Source: a virus. Taken from it: a stretch of 20,600 nt of DNA. Shown here one piece after another: positions 1 to 7,771 of this stretch. Location of the stretch: positions 1-20,600 of the IMG/VR virus record IMGVR_UViG_3300032323_001528; one strand, given 5' to 3'. The position numbers were made by a program, and so were the translations under genes. The notes under the pieces were generated by a model. It was given only the letters and a program-made list of their open reading frames with translations. It was not told the DNA's origin and made no database searches. Each line of letters starts with the position of its first letter. Within the stretch, counting starts at the first letter, position 1.

Positions 1-225
1 ACCCGTGCGAAAAACACCTTCCAGGCTGGCGACTACGCTACCAAGCCGGGCGAGTCCTTCAACGACTTCACGCAGCGCGTCGTGCAAGACGTCAGCAAGC
101 GTTACAACCCAGCCACCCAAAGCACTCTGGTCGAGCAGATCCCCACAGATCGCACTCCACGCCCAGCAGCTCCAGCGGCAAACATCCGATCACAAGCTGA
201 CGCAATCCTTGCAGGGGGCCGCTAA
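1..225 (+). CDS. C-terminal end of a virion or hypothetical phage protein (5' truncated)
   Basis: The frame is open from base 1 to a TAA at 223-225, giving the last 74 residues of a larger protein whose start lies outside the window. The visible part is polar, with a Pro/Ala-rich linker and a C-terminus reading QADAILAGGR. The stop overlaps the next start (TAATG), so the two genes are translationally coupled. Position just before the large Ala-rich protein suggests an ejection, internal virion or other tail-end structural protein. I recognise no domain. It could equally be a scaffold-like or adaptor protein. Confidence 0.7.
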   Translation, partial: TRAKNTFQAGDYATKPGESFNDFTQRVVQDVSKRYNPATQSTLVEQIPTDRTPRPAAPAANIRSQADAILAGGR

Positions 226-2159
226 TGGCAACAGCCGACGAATACGCAGCCTGGATCGTCAAGAATTCCGCCAAGCGCGGAACGCCTGAGTTCGACACCG
301 TGGCGCAGGCCTACCAACTCGCCAAGGCAGAGGAGAACCAGGCCACCTTCCAGCAGCAGAACGCACCACTGCCACGGCAGCCAGGCATTGGCCAGCAAAT
401 TGTTGGTGCTGGCGAAACAGCTTTGGCCCTTGGTACAGCAGCCACAGGTGGCACACTCGGCACTTTGGCCGGAACTCTCCAAGGTTTGTCCCAGCAGATC
501 CTCTCCGGTCAGTTCGGCACGCCAGAAGCCATGCGTGCAGTCGAGCAAGCCGCAGCAAAGGGCGCACAGGCGCTCACCTACCAGCCACGCACCCAAGCTG
601 GACAAGAGCAGGTGCAAGCCGTGGGCCAAGTCTTGGCCAACGTCCTGCCACCAGTCCTGCCTGCAATCGCAGCCCCAGGCGCTGTTTTGCAAGCCACACG
701 CACCGCAGCCCCAACCGTAGGCGCGGCAGGTCAGATCACAAAAGCAGCAGGCCAGCGTGCAGCCACAGCAACAGGCCAAGCCATCGCAAAGCCAGTGCAA
801 GCGGCCACCACAGCCGTGCGCGAGACCTTGGGCATGGAGACCCCAGCCGTGGCCACCACAGCCCCAGCAGCAGCCGGTGCGCGTGTTTCAGGCGGTGCAG
901 CAGCCACCCCAGAGGCCATTCGACGCACTACAACGGCAGAAGGCCTGCCCGTGCCAGTCACTCTCACCAAAGGCGCAGCCACTAGAGACGCCCAGCAGCT
1001 GGCCTTCGAAAAGGAACAGATCAAGAGCGATCTGGGCGGCCCACTGCGCCAGCGTGCCGAGGAAAACAACCTGCAAGCCTTGCAGAACTTTGACGCTCTT
1101 GTCGATATGACAGACGCCCAGCTTATGGACTTGTCGTCCACGGGTGGCGCTGTCGTCAAGTCTTTGACCGAAGGCCTCACAGCAGCCAAGAACAGGACTC
1201 GCGCAGCCTACAAAGCAGCCGAGAAAGCTGGCGAACTGGAGAACAACGTCACCCTCAACTCGGTGGTGGACTATATCAACGAGAACATCCCAGAGGGCGA
1301 TCTCGCTCCTGTCCTCAAGGCAGCCCAACAGAAGGCCATCGCAATCGGTGCAGCAGTCCCAGACGCAGACGGCAGACTGGTGGCCCAGCCCATCACATTG
1401 CGCCAGGCTGAAAGCCTGCGCCAGACCTTCCAGCGTGCTGGCTTTGAAGGTGCAGACCAATTCCATGGCGGCAGCCTGCGCCGGGTCTTTGACGTTGAGA
1501 CAGAAGGCATGGGCGGCGACCTCTACAAAAAGGCTCGTCAGACTCGCATCGACCAGGCACGCAAGTTCGAGAATCGCGCCATCGTTGCCCGTCTCATCAA
1601 GAACCGCAAAGGCATGGAAGATCCCCAGGTCGCAGCCGACCAGGTTTTCCGCAAATCCATCTTGAACTCGTCGCCAGAGGAAATCACGTTCTTGAAGCGC
1701 GTCTTGGTCACCAGTGGCAAAGATGGCCAGCAGGCTTGGAAAGAGCTGCAAGGGGCCACCGTGCGCCACCTCAGAGACGAGGCCACCAAGGGCATGGGCA
1801 TGGACTCGCAAGACCGCCCATTGATCTCCCCGGCTAAGCTGCACCAGTCGGTGCAGGCTCTTGATGCCAATGGCCGTTTGGATGTGCTGCTCGGCAAGAA
1901 AAACGCACAGACCGTGCGCGATCTTGACGACGTGGTGCGCTACGTCACCACAGTGCCACCAGGCACACTGGTCAACAGCTCAGGCACAGCAGGCACGCTC
2001 ATGGCAGCCATCGCAGAAGCCGGTGCTACAGGTGCACTGACAGGCCTGCCACTGCCAGTGGCATCTGGCCTGCGCCAGATCATCAAGATGCGCCAGGAAG
2101 GTCGCACCAAGGCCAGAATCAATGAAGCCCTCAACGCATTGCCACCCGTGCAGCCTTGA
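225..2159 (+). CDS. Putative internal virion / DNA-ejection protein, Ala-rich (644 aa)
   Basis: I do not recognise a catalytic domain. Residues 1-35 form a short charged module containing WIVKN and GTPEF; from memory, similar modules start other phage virion proteins. Residues about 55-210 are an Ala/Gly/Gln/Thr-rich, weakly amphipathic stretch (ALALGTAATGGTLGTLAG type) like membrane-interacting parts of ejection proteins. Residues about 245-560 are charged and probably helical. Another small-residue hydrophobic stretch lies near 585-620, before a basic C-terminus. The gene sits between a virion gene fragment and the tailspike, where P22-like phages carry ejection and tail proteins. Coding-strand Ala and Gln codon bias leaves long false ORFs on the other strand. 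The ejection role is inferred from composition and position. Confidence 0.6.
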   Translation: MATADEYAAWIVKNSAKRGTPEFDTVAQAYQLAKAEENQATFQQQNAPLPRQPGIGQQIVGAGETALALGTAATGGTLGTLAGTLQGLSQQILSGQFGTPEAMRAVEQAAAKGAQALTYQPRTQAGQEQVQAVGQVLANVLPPVLPAIAAPGAVLQATRTAAPTVGAAGQITKAAGQRAATATGQAIAKPVQAATTAVRETLGMETPAVATTAPAAAGARVSGGAAATPEAIRRTTTAEGLPVPVTLTKGAATRDAQQLAFEKEQIKSDLGGPLRQRAEENNLQALQNFDALVDMTDAQLMDLSSTGGAVVKSLTEGLTAAKNRTRAAYKAAEKAGELENNVTLNSVVDYINENIPEGDLAPVLKAAQQKAIAIGAAVPDADGRLVAQPITLRQAESLRQTFQRAGFEGADQFHGGSLRRVFDVETEGMGGDLYKKARQTRIDQARKFENRAIVARLIKNRKGMEDPQVAADQVFRKSILNSSPEEITFLKRVLVTSGKDGQQAWKELQGATVRHLRDEATKGMGMDSQDRPLISPAKLHQSVQALDANGRLDVLLGKKNAQTVRDLDDVVRYVTTVPPGTLVNSSGTAGTLMAAIAEAGATGALTGLPLPVASGLRQIIKMRQEGRTKARINEALNALPPVQP

Positions 2160-2190
2160 GCGACAATCCACCATCCAGGAGAACCAGTAA

Positions 2191-4023
2191 ATGTCCGCAC
2201 TCAGCATCCAGCCAACCTTCCCGATCTTCACCGAGACGGATGGCTTGCCATTGGAGAACGGTTACATCTGGATTGGCGCAGCCAACCTCGACCCCCAAGG
2301 CAACCCCATCAACGTCTATTGGGACGCAGCGCTCACCATCGCAGCACCTCAGCCAGTCCGCACCCTCAACGGCTACCCATCACGCAATGGAACCCCTGGT
2401 CGCTTGTATGTGAACAGCGACTACAGCATCAGAGTGCAAAACAGCAAAGGCAGCTTGGTCTACAGCGCACCAGCCGCCACAGAACGCTACAGCGATGCGG
2501 TCATCAGCTCATTGAACGCTGGCCAGGTCGCCTATGACGAGAGCGTCGCCTATCCAGTGGCCACCGTTGGCCACAGCCTGAACAAGCGCGAGGTCGTCAT
2601 CACTGACGCACCATACAACGCCAGCACCTCAGCTCTGCCAGACTTCAACCGTGCCGCGATCCAAGCAGCCATCGACGCCTGCCCCCAGGGTGGCACAGTG
2701 CTAATTCCGAATGGAACGTTCCAGATTGATGATGCCCTCATCATTGACAAAGCCATCACGATTCGTGGCCTCGGTCCCGGTAAGTGGTACGACAGCCTTG
2801 GCGGGTCTATCATTCAGCAGACAAACAACGCAAAGAACGTGTTTACACTTCGTGCGAGTGTTGCTCAATACGCATTCGGCCAGTACGGTCTGAACAATGT
2901 CAACTTCCAAGATTTATCCATCATCGGAAACTCAGTCGGCAGCAAATGCGCCAGAGGCATTGGCTGCGACACAACTGTTAATGGTGGTGACTACCACATC
3001 AGAGAATGCACGTTCACCAACATTGAGGTTCGCTTCTGTCAAACAGGTATTGAACTTGTTGGTATCTGCTACTTGAACGATTTTTACGGTGGCGTGATCT
3101 CGCAGTGCGACACAGGTTTTTCGTTGCTGAAAGGCGCTGCCTCTGATCGTGGTGGTCAAACCCGTTTCTTCGGAACCACAATTGACATCATCACAGACGC
3201 TTGCCTGCGCTGGAACACAGATACCGACTCTGGTGATCTGTCACTTTTTGGATGTACGTTGGCAGATGCTCAGTATGGTCTGATTGCAAACGAAGACTCC
3301 ACTTTGATGATTACCGGATGCTCCTTTGAGAATCTGAGAAAAACCGGCAACCTTGGCGCTGGTATCTACATTGAGATCAAAGGCGTAAACCCAGCCAGCG
3401 ATTCCGCAAAGACCATTGTCGGCAACAAGATGATCTTGAGCGATGTTGACATTTGGCTTGATTGCACCAACGCATCTACATCTGGCGGGAACTTCAACTG
3501 GCCGATGCTGATTGACGGAAACACGTTGCTGTCCACAGAAGCACTGCGCATCACTATGCCAGTTGGTGCATTGCCAATGACCAGCAGCCAGTTTGTACTT
3601 GGCGCATCTAACTCTGGATCTTCCAACGGCTTGTTGAATCCCACTCAAATCAGCAGCAACTTTGCCGCCAATTTTGACTACAACCGAGTCATCCGTCGTA
3701 GGTTTGCTGTCGGCGTTGGCTCTCCTGTTGCTATCGGTTTTCTGCCGCCAAACACAGTAATCACCAAGGCCAGAATCTATCTGACTGCCAATGCGACCTC
3801 GTTTACACAGCTGTTCTTTGGAGACAGCGTAAGCAACAGTCGATACGCATCATTCAACGCTCAGACCCAGCCTCTCAATACTTGGGTTGATTACACGCCA
3901 ACAGTTCCAGAGTTCATTGCATCCAGTGCTCTTGAGTGCTCACTCTTGTGTGGTGGAACTGCTGGCTTCCAAGGCTTCGTCGGTTTGGCCGAAATCGAAG
4001 GCTACATTGACTACAAAATTTGA
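2191..4023 (+). CDS. Tailspike, P22-like head-binding domain plus pectate-lyase-type beta-helix (610 aa)
   Basis: Probable receptor-binding tailspike that binds and perhaps degrades host surface polysaccharide. Residues 1 to about 105 match the P22 tailspike head-binding domain style: PIFTETDGLPLENGYIWIG, then a PVRTLNGYPSRNGTPGRLYV segment. Residues about 147-195 have the Pectate_lyase_3 entry pattern (FNRAAIQAAIDACPQGGTV, then IPNGTFQI and ITIRGLG). A long repetitive beta-rich region with many Asn, Gly and Cys residues follows, typical of a right-handed beta-helix. The last about 110 residues look like a separate C-terminal trimerisation or binding domain. A GGAG site precedes the ATG. Base composition falls sharply inside the gene: hand-counted 60-base lines at 3001, 3361 and 3421 give 42, 48 and 45% GC, against 55% at 2221. 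Enzymatic residues cannot be assigned. Confidence 0.88.
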   Translation: MSALSIQPTFPIFTETDGLPLENGYIWIGAANLDPQGNPINVYWDAALTIAAPQPVRTLNGYPSRNGTPGRLYVNSDYSIRVQNSKGSLVYSAPAATERYSDAVISSLNAGQVAYDESVAYPVATVGHSLNKREVVITDAPYNASTSALPDFNRAAIQAAIDACPQGGTVLIPNGTFQIDDALIIDKAITIRGLGPGKWYDSLGGSIIQQTNNAKNVFTLRASVAQYAFGQYGLNNVNFQDLSIIGNSVGSKCARGIGCDTTVNGGDYHIRECTFTNIEVRFCQTGIELVGICYLNDFYGGVISQCDTGFSLLKGAASDRGGQTRFFGTTIDIITDACLRWNTDTDSGDLSLFGCTLADAQYGLIANEDSTLMITGCSFENLRKTGNLGAGIYIEIKGVNPASDSAKTIVGNKMILSDVDIWLDCTNASTSGGNFNWPMLIDGNTLLSTEALRITMPVGALPMTSSQFVLGASNSGSSNGLLNPTQISSNFAANFDYNRVIRRRFAVGVGSPVAIGFLPPNTVITKARIYLTANATSFTQLFFGDSVSNSRYASFNAQTQPLNTWVDYTPTVPEFIASSALECSLLCGGTAGFQGFVGLAEIEGYIDYKI

Positions 4024-4039
4024 CCAAAGGAGAAATTGA

Positions 4040-4300
4040 ATGGCTCTGAAAAAAACTTACACCATCGGTGTCCACGGCCAGCAGATTGTTGTGCCTGACG
4101 CCTACATCAAGGTCGCAACACTGACCGGCTCAAAAGACAGCATACGTGCTGTCGTTGAGGTGCGCGTCAGCAAAGATGGAGAATTCATCTCCAAACACGA
4201 TTTCGTTTTTGCCCCAGACCTCAATGGCAGCAACTTCATTGCTCAAGCATACGAGCAAGCAAAGAAGCAGCCCCAGTTTGAAAATTCACAGGACTGCTGA
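4040..4300 (+). CDS. Small conserved-looking phage protein between tailspike and fibre (86 aa)
   Basis: Function not recognised. The protein is soluble, beta-rich in its first 55 residues (VHGQQIVVPDAYIKV, AVVEVRVSKDG) and ends in a short helical charged tail with a terminal Cys. It begins 16 bases after the tailspike stop with a good AAAGGAGAA ribosome site, and the fibre gene starts three bases after its stop. Being embedded between two receptor-binding genes, it may be a fibre adaptor, chaperone or minor tail protein; that is inference from position only. Confidence 0.7.
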   Translation: MALKKTYTIGVHGQQIVVPDAYIKVATLTGSKDSIRAVVEVRVSKDGEFISKHDFVFAPDLNGSNFIAQAYEQAKKQPQFENSQDC

Positions 4301-4302
4301 TC

Positions 4303-5532
4303 ATGTTAAAAACCGTTTCTTCAATCACCAATGCCATCGGCGCTTTGAACTACAAGGGCACATGGAATGCCAGCACCAACACCCCAACCTTGACATCAAG
4401 CAGTGGCACCAAGGGTGACTACTACCAGGTCAGCGTCGCTGGCTCTACATCTTTGGATGGCATCTCAAATTGGGGCGTTGGAGATGTTGCGGCCTTCAAC
4501 GGCACGACCTGGCAGCGCATCGAAGGTGGTGCAGATCTGAACGGCGTCAACCTGTCGGTGTCTGGCACCAGCACACTGTCTGCACTCACAGCCTCCACAG
4601 CCTTGGCCTTAAACGCCAGCAAGCAAATCGTCAGCGTCACCAACACCGGAACTGGCAACAACGTGCTGGCCACTAGCCCAACAGTGGTGACGCCAACAGT
4701 CGGCCCGTCTTCTAACTTTGCCGATGCGTATCAAATAATCACACAAAGTGGATTTGCTACTGGTGGTCAGTCTTTCCAACAGTTCAAAGACGCCAACGGC
4801 GTTACCGGAGCTATCAATAGCTGGGGCAGTGGTTACGGCGGTGTTTACAGCTTGGCGATGGGCATCAGCAGCAACGTGCTGAACGACTCGTCGCTTGGTG
4901 GCACGTTGAAATACGGGCAAAACGGCTTTGCCAATATGTACCGCCAATATGCCGGTGAGCACATTTTCTGGTCTGCTGTTTCTGGAACTGGTGGCAATAA
5001 CATCAGCTTTGCAACACCATTGATCTTGGACACCAATCAGAACACGAAGCCAGGTGTTGACAATGCCTACAGTCTCGGAACTGCGGCCAATCGCTGGTCG
5101 GTGGTTTACTCTGCCACGGCACTCATCAACACCTCGGACGCACGTACCAAGCAACAAGTGCGTGATCTCGATGAGGCAGAGCGCCGTGTGGCTCAAAAAG
5201 TCAAAGGCCTGCTCAAGGCATTCAAGTTCAACGATGCAGTCGCAGCCAAAGGCGATGGCGCACGGATTCACTTCGGCGTCATGGCCCAAGACGTGGCCGC
5301 AGCCTTTGCATCTGAAGGCCTGGACGCTTCACGCTATGCCATGTTCTGTCACGACACTTGGGAAGATAAGTACCAGGACGAGATCAAGGCAGAGCAGACT
5401 GGCACTGATGAAGAAACCGGCGAGCCCATCTACACAAATCGAGTCGTGGGTCAAAAACTTGTCCAGGCAGCTGGAGACCGTTACGGCATTCGGTATGAGC
5501 AGCTCTTTGCTTTTGTAATCGCAGCACTTTAA
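4303..5532 (+). CDS. Tail fibre protein with C-terminal S74 intramolecular chaperone (409 aa)
   Basis: Receptor-binding fibre assembled with a self-cleaving C-terminal chaperone. Residues about 18-75 form the module YKGTWNASTNTPTL ... GDYYQVSVAG ... DGISNWGVGDVAAFNG seen at the head of many phage fibres. A Ser/Thr/Asn-rich linker and beta-rich shaft follow to about residue 270. The segment NTSDARTKQ begins the Peptidase_S74 domain, with Ser278-Asp279 at the expected cleavage point and Lys283 nearby. The rest (FKFND, HFGVMAQDV, YGIRYEQL) matches the family. Cleavage would release about 131 C-terminal residues. It lies directly downstream of a separate tailspike, so the phage encodes two receptor-binding candidates. 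No strong ribosome site precedes the ATG; coupling to the upstream gene is likely. Confidence 0.9.
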   Translation: MLKTVSSITNAIGALNYKGTWNASTNTPTLTSSSGTKGDYYQVSVAGSTSLDGISNWGVGDVAAFNGTTWQRIEGGADLNGVNLSVSGTSTLSALTASTALALNASKQIVSVTNTGTGNNVLATSPTVVTPTVGPSSNFADAYQIITQSGFATGGQSFQQFKDANGVTGAINSWGSGYGGVYSLAMGISSNVLNDSSLGGTLKYGQNGFANMYRQYAGEHIFWSAVSGTGGNNISFATPLILDTNQNTKPGVDNAYSLGTAANRWSVVYSATALINTSDARTKQQVRDLDEAERRVAQKVKGLLKAFKFNDAVAAKGDGARIHFGVMAQDVAAAFASEGLDASRYAMFCHDTWEDKYQDEIKAEQTGTDEETGEPIYTNRVVGQKLVQAAGDRYGIRYEQLFAFVIAAL

Positions 5533-5543
5533 GGAAAACAGAC

Positions 5544-5897
5544 ATGTCCACCAATTCGCAAATTGCATTCACCCCCCTTGGCAAGACCATCGTTGTGGCT
5601 GCCGCAGGCACAGCCCCCACGGGCGTGCAAGCTCCAGTCGCAGAGAAGTTCAACCCTCAGAACGCAGGCCAGTACCGCTTCGTCAACGCAGGCACGAACA
5701 TCGTGTTCTTGGGCACTGGCCCAACAGCTGCTCTGGCACAAGCCGCTTCCGTGGCTCCTACAGCCGGATCACCAACGGACGCCATCGCCTTGTTGCCTGG
5801 CGCTGTTGAAGTCCTGCGTTTCAACAAGGACACCTTTTTCAGCGGCCTCGCTTCCGGCGCGACCACCATCTACGTCACGCCCGGCCAGGGCATCTAA
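5544..5897 (+). CDS. Small Ala/Thr-rich phage protein, possibly structural (117 aa)
   Basis: Not assigned to a family. It is rich in Ala, Thr, Gly and Pro with alternating hydrophobic residues (KTIVVAAAGTAP, YRFVNAGTNIVFLGTG, ATTIYVTPGQGI), consistent with a compact beta-sandwich. A clear AAGGAAA site lies just before the ATG, 11 bases after the fibre stop. Proteins of this composition near fibre genes are often virion decoration or minor tail proteins. The gene ends immediately before the lysis cassette, so it may be the last structural gene of the late operon. Function is inference. Confidence 0.7.
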   Translation: MSTNSQIAFTPLGKTIVVAAAGTAPTGVQAPVAEKFNPQNAGQYRFVNAGTNIVFLGTGPTAALAQAASVAPTAGSPTDAIALLPGAVEVLRFNKDTFFSGLASGATTIYVTPGQGI

Positions 5898-5915
5898 ATG
5901 CTGGAGGCCGATGTC

Positions 5916-6128
5916 ATGGCGGATGGAGAGATCGACCTTGTCAAGTACGGCGTGCTTTGGCAAAAAGTCCAGGACATGGACAAGAAGGTGGACAAGATGG
6001 AACGTAACGTCGAGGAGCTGCTTGCGCTGGCCAACAAAGGGCGCGGCGGCTTTTGGATGGGCATGACCATTGCCTCATCGGTCGGCGCTGCCGTGGCTTG
6101 GGTTGCCAGCCACGTGAAGGGCGGATGA
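5916..6128 (+). CDS. Small coiled-coil plus single-TM protein of the lysis cassette (70 aa)
   Basis: Probable inner-membrane protein. A charged heptad-like stretch (LWQKVQDMDKKVDKMERNVEELL) is followed by one hydrophobic segment (MGMTIASSVGAAVAWVASHV) near the C-terminus, an architecture resembling XhlA-type hemolysin or holin accessory proteins. I chose the ATG at 5916 because a strong GGAGG lies eight bases upstream. An alternative ATG at 5898, directly after the preceding stop, has a weaker AGGG and would add six residues. Two more membrane proteins and an endolysin follow, so a role in lysis timing or membrane anchoring is plausible. Confidence 0.72.
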   Translation: MADGEIDLVKYGVLWQKVQDMDKKVDKMERNVEELLALANKGRGGFWMGMTIASSVGAAVAWVASHVKGG

Positions 6129-6129
6129 G

Positions 6130-6549
6130 ATGAACGAGCAACTGCACCAGATCGAATTGATCAAGGCGCAAGCCAAAGTCGAACTGAACAAGCTGGAGGC
6201 AAACTCTCCAGCCAAGGACGTTGCAGGCCGCGCAATCGGCAAGCACGGCTTGTTCTACATCACCCTGATCGTCACCATCGGCGTGGCCTCCAGCCTGGTG
6301 CTGGACAAGGACAAGATCGCGGCTGTGATGGGTTTGCTCGGCGCATCGCTCACGGCTTTGATCTCCATGCTGAACGGCATCGCTGGTGCAAACGCCAAGC
6401 AAGAGAAGCCCGAGTTTGAGGTCATGAAGCAGTTGATCGACAAACTGGACAAGCTCGACCGCAAAGAGCAACCCATGCGGGTCACGGTCGAAGGCGAGAA
6501 GGTCACCGTCAGCAAGGGCGACGACCAGATCACCACATCGAAAGGCTGA
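6130..6549 (+). CDS. Two-TM membrane protein, putative holin or holin partner (139 aa)
   Basis: The N-terminal 35 residues are helical and charged. Two hydrophobic segments follow at roughly residues 42-58 (FYITLIVTIGVASSLVL) and 64-88 (AAVMGLLGASLTALISMLNG), separated by a short charged turn (DKDKI). The C-terminal half is soluble, highly charged and ends in a small beta-like region. The layout is typical of phage holin-like proteins but matches no class I can name with certainty. The start lies one base after the upstream stop and the next gene begins three bases after its own stop. It could be the holin, an antiholin, or a membrane accessory protein. Confidence 0.72.
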   Translation: MNEQLHQIELIKAQAKVELNKLEANSPAKDVAGRAIGKHGLFYITLIVTIGVASSLVLDKDKIAAVMGLLGASLTALISMLNGIAGANAKQEKPEFEVMKQLIDKLDKLDRKEQPMRVTVEGEKVTVSKGDDQITTSKG

Positions 6550-6552
6550 GCC

Positions 6553-6963
6553 ATGTTTCCACTGACTGCCCTGCTTGAGGTCGGCGGCAAGCTGATCGAC
6601 AAGCTGATTCCAGACCCCGAGGCCAAGGCCAAGGCTCAGCTCGACCTGGCCAAGATGGCCCAGGACGGCGAACTGGCCAAGATGGCAAACGAGACCGACC
6701 TGTACAAGTCCGAGCAGGCTGGCGTCTCTGACCGCTGGAAGGCCGACATGGCGTCGGACTCCTGGCTGTCTAAAAACATCCGGCCCATGACATTGGCCTA
6801 CATCCTGAGCGCTTATCTGGCGCTGGCTGTGCTCGATGGCTTTGGGTTTCGTGTGGCCGAGGCCTATGTCACCCTGCTTGGCCAATGGGGCATGCTGGTG
6901 ATGTCCGCATACTTTGGTGGCCGCACGCTTGAGAAGATCATGGATTCACGAGGTAAAAAATGA
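6553..6963 (+). CDS. Holin of the 3TM / gene-transfer-agent type (136 aa)
   Basis: Resembles the GTA_holin_3TM family. The N-terminus LLEVGGKLIDKLIPDPEAKAKAQ is the family signature, followed by an amphipathic charged helix, then SWLSKNIRPMTLAYIL leading into hydrophobic segments at about residues 76-98 and 106-124, and a basic end (MDSRGKK). The role would be inner-membrane permeabilisation allowing the downstream endolysin to reach peptidoglycan. Its stop overlaps the endolysin start by ATGA, supporting one lysis unit. Known members come from phages and gene transfer agents of proteobacteria. Confidence 0.85.
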   Translation: MFPLTALLEVGGKLIDKLIPDPEAKAKAQLDLAKMAQDGELAKMANETDLYKSEQAGVSDRWKADMASDSWLSKNIRPMTLAYILSAYLALAVLDGFGFRVAEAYVTLLGQWGMLVMSAYFGGRTLEKIMDSRGKK

Positions 6964-7397
6964 ACCTGACACCGCATTTCACCTTGGAAGAACTGACGGC
7001 CAGCGAGACCGCAGAGCGCAATGGATGGGACAACAGCCCCAACGATCAGGAGCTGGCCAACCTCACGCGCCTGGCCGACTTTCTGGAGCAGGTCAAGGTC
7101 GTGCTGAACGGCAAGCCTATCATCATCAGCTCAGGCCTGCGCACCAAGAAGGTCAACGACGCAGTGGGCAGCAGGGACACCAGCCAGCACCGACTTGGCT
7201 GCGCTGCCGACTTTCGTGTGCCAGGTATGACGCCCGACCAAGTGGTGAAAGCCATCGTCGCCAGCGGCATTGGCTACGACCAGGTCATCCGTGAGTTTGA
7301 CCGCTGGACGCACATCAGCGTGCCCAACAGCGAGGACACCAGCCCACGCAAGCAGGCTCTGATCATCGACAAGGCTGGAACCAGGCCTTACGCCTGA
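6960..7397 (+). CDS. Endolysin, peptidase M15-type (zinc D-Ala carboxy- or endopeptidase, 145 aa)
   Basis: Peptidoglycan peptidase of the M15_3 family. The zinc site is visible: SQHRLGCAADF supplies His77 and Asp84, and WTHISV supplies His118. REFDRW just before it carries Glu112 as a likely catalytic acid/base. SGLRTKKVNDAVG is the usual substrate-side loop. There is no signal peptide, so export depends on the holin encoded directly upstream (ATGA overlap). It is the last gene of the plus-strand late block, followed within 6 bases by a hairpin terminator. Length is normal for a single-domain M15 endolysin. Confidence 0.92.
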   Translation: MNLTPHFTLEELTASETAERNGWDNSPNDQELANLTRLADFLEQVKVVLNGKPIIISSGLRTKKVNDAVGSRDTSQHRLGCAADFRVPGMTPDQVVKAIVASGIGYDQVIREFDRWTHISVPNSEDTSPRKQALIIDKAGTRPYA

Positions 7398-7402
7398 CAA
7401 AA

Positions 7403-7428
7403 AAAAAGCCCGGTGATTCGGGCTTTTT
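7403..7428. terminator. Bidirectional intrinsic terminator
   Basis: AAAAAGCCCG, loop GTGATT, CGGGCTTTTT form a perfect hairpin with an A-run on one side and a T-run on the other. It therefore has the form of a rho-independent terminator on both strands. It lies 5 bases past the endolysin stop and 2 bases past the stop of the minus-strand 39-residue gene, so it ends two convergent operons. Confidence 0.9.
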
Positions 7429-7430
7429 GT

Positions 7431-7550
7431 TTACCTGCTGCGCCTTTGCAAGATAAGCGTCCAGCACCTTGCGCACACCCACCTGGTCGGCGTCAGCCTA
7501 ATGCCACCGTCTGGTAGCCTGTCGCGCTTGCAATCGTCGCAGTGGGTCAT
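7431..7550 (-). CDS. 39-residue zinc-ribbon-like micro-protein
   Basis: The start is an ATG at 7550-7548 that overlaps the upstream stop as ATGA, giving 39 residues. Two CxxC pairs (Cys4-Cys7 and Cys26-Cys29) are 18 residues apart, a classic small zinc-ribbon spacing, with a Trp next to the second pair and a basic tail. A longer in-frame reading up to 7703 exists but overlaps the neighbouring gene throughout and lacks the Cys pattern. It is the last gene of the small minus-strand operon. It may bind nucleic acid or a host protein; function unknown. Confidence 0.65.
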   Translation of the reverse strand: MTHCDDCKRDRLPDGGIRLTPTRWVCARCWTLILQRRSR

Positions 7551-7771
7551 TGCATTCCTGCCTTGATCTCGTCGGCATCCACCTTCATCATCTGCTGAAA
7601 GTAAATGGCAAAGCTGGCCTTGGTGTCGTTGCCAAATGGCATGGCCTGCACACGCTTCATGGCCTCTTGCATGGCGCTGTTCCAGCCGGAGATAAACACC
7701 CACTTGGCGGCGTCGTTTGGCGACAGACCCAGGTCACCATAAAGCTGATTGTAATGTTCGAGCGCATCCAT
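7547..7771 (-). CDS. Hypothetical small phage protein (74 aa)
   Basis: No family recognised. It is acidic and mainly helical, with a central aromatic segment (AAKWVFISGWNSAMQEAMK) and no membrane segment. It overlaps the upstream gene by TGATG at 7771 and the downstream gene by ATGA, so it is firmly held in a coupled operon. As part of an early-looking block under a putative operator, it may act on the host, but nothing in the sequence shows this directly. Confidence 0.75.
   Translation of the reverse strand: MDALEHYNQLYGDLGLSPNDAAKWVFISGWNSAMQEAMKRVQAMPFGNDTKASFAIYFQQMMKVDADEIKAGMQ

Noticed and set aside
888-1844. Long minus-strand frame (318 codons) inside the Ala-rich virion gene
   Set aside because: Shadow of the GCA/CAG-rich coding strand, Cys-rich and without promoter or ribosome site.
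5941-6885. Long minus-strand frame (314 codons) under the lysis cassette
   Set aside because: The plus strand carries three coupled membrane protein genes with ribosome sites; the antisense product is His/Gln/Leu-rich without any motif.
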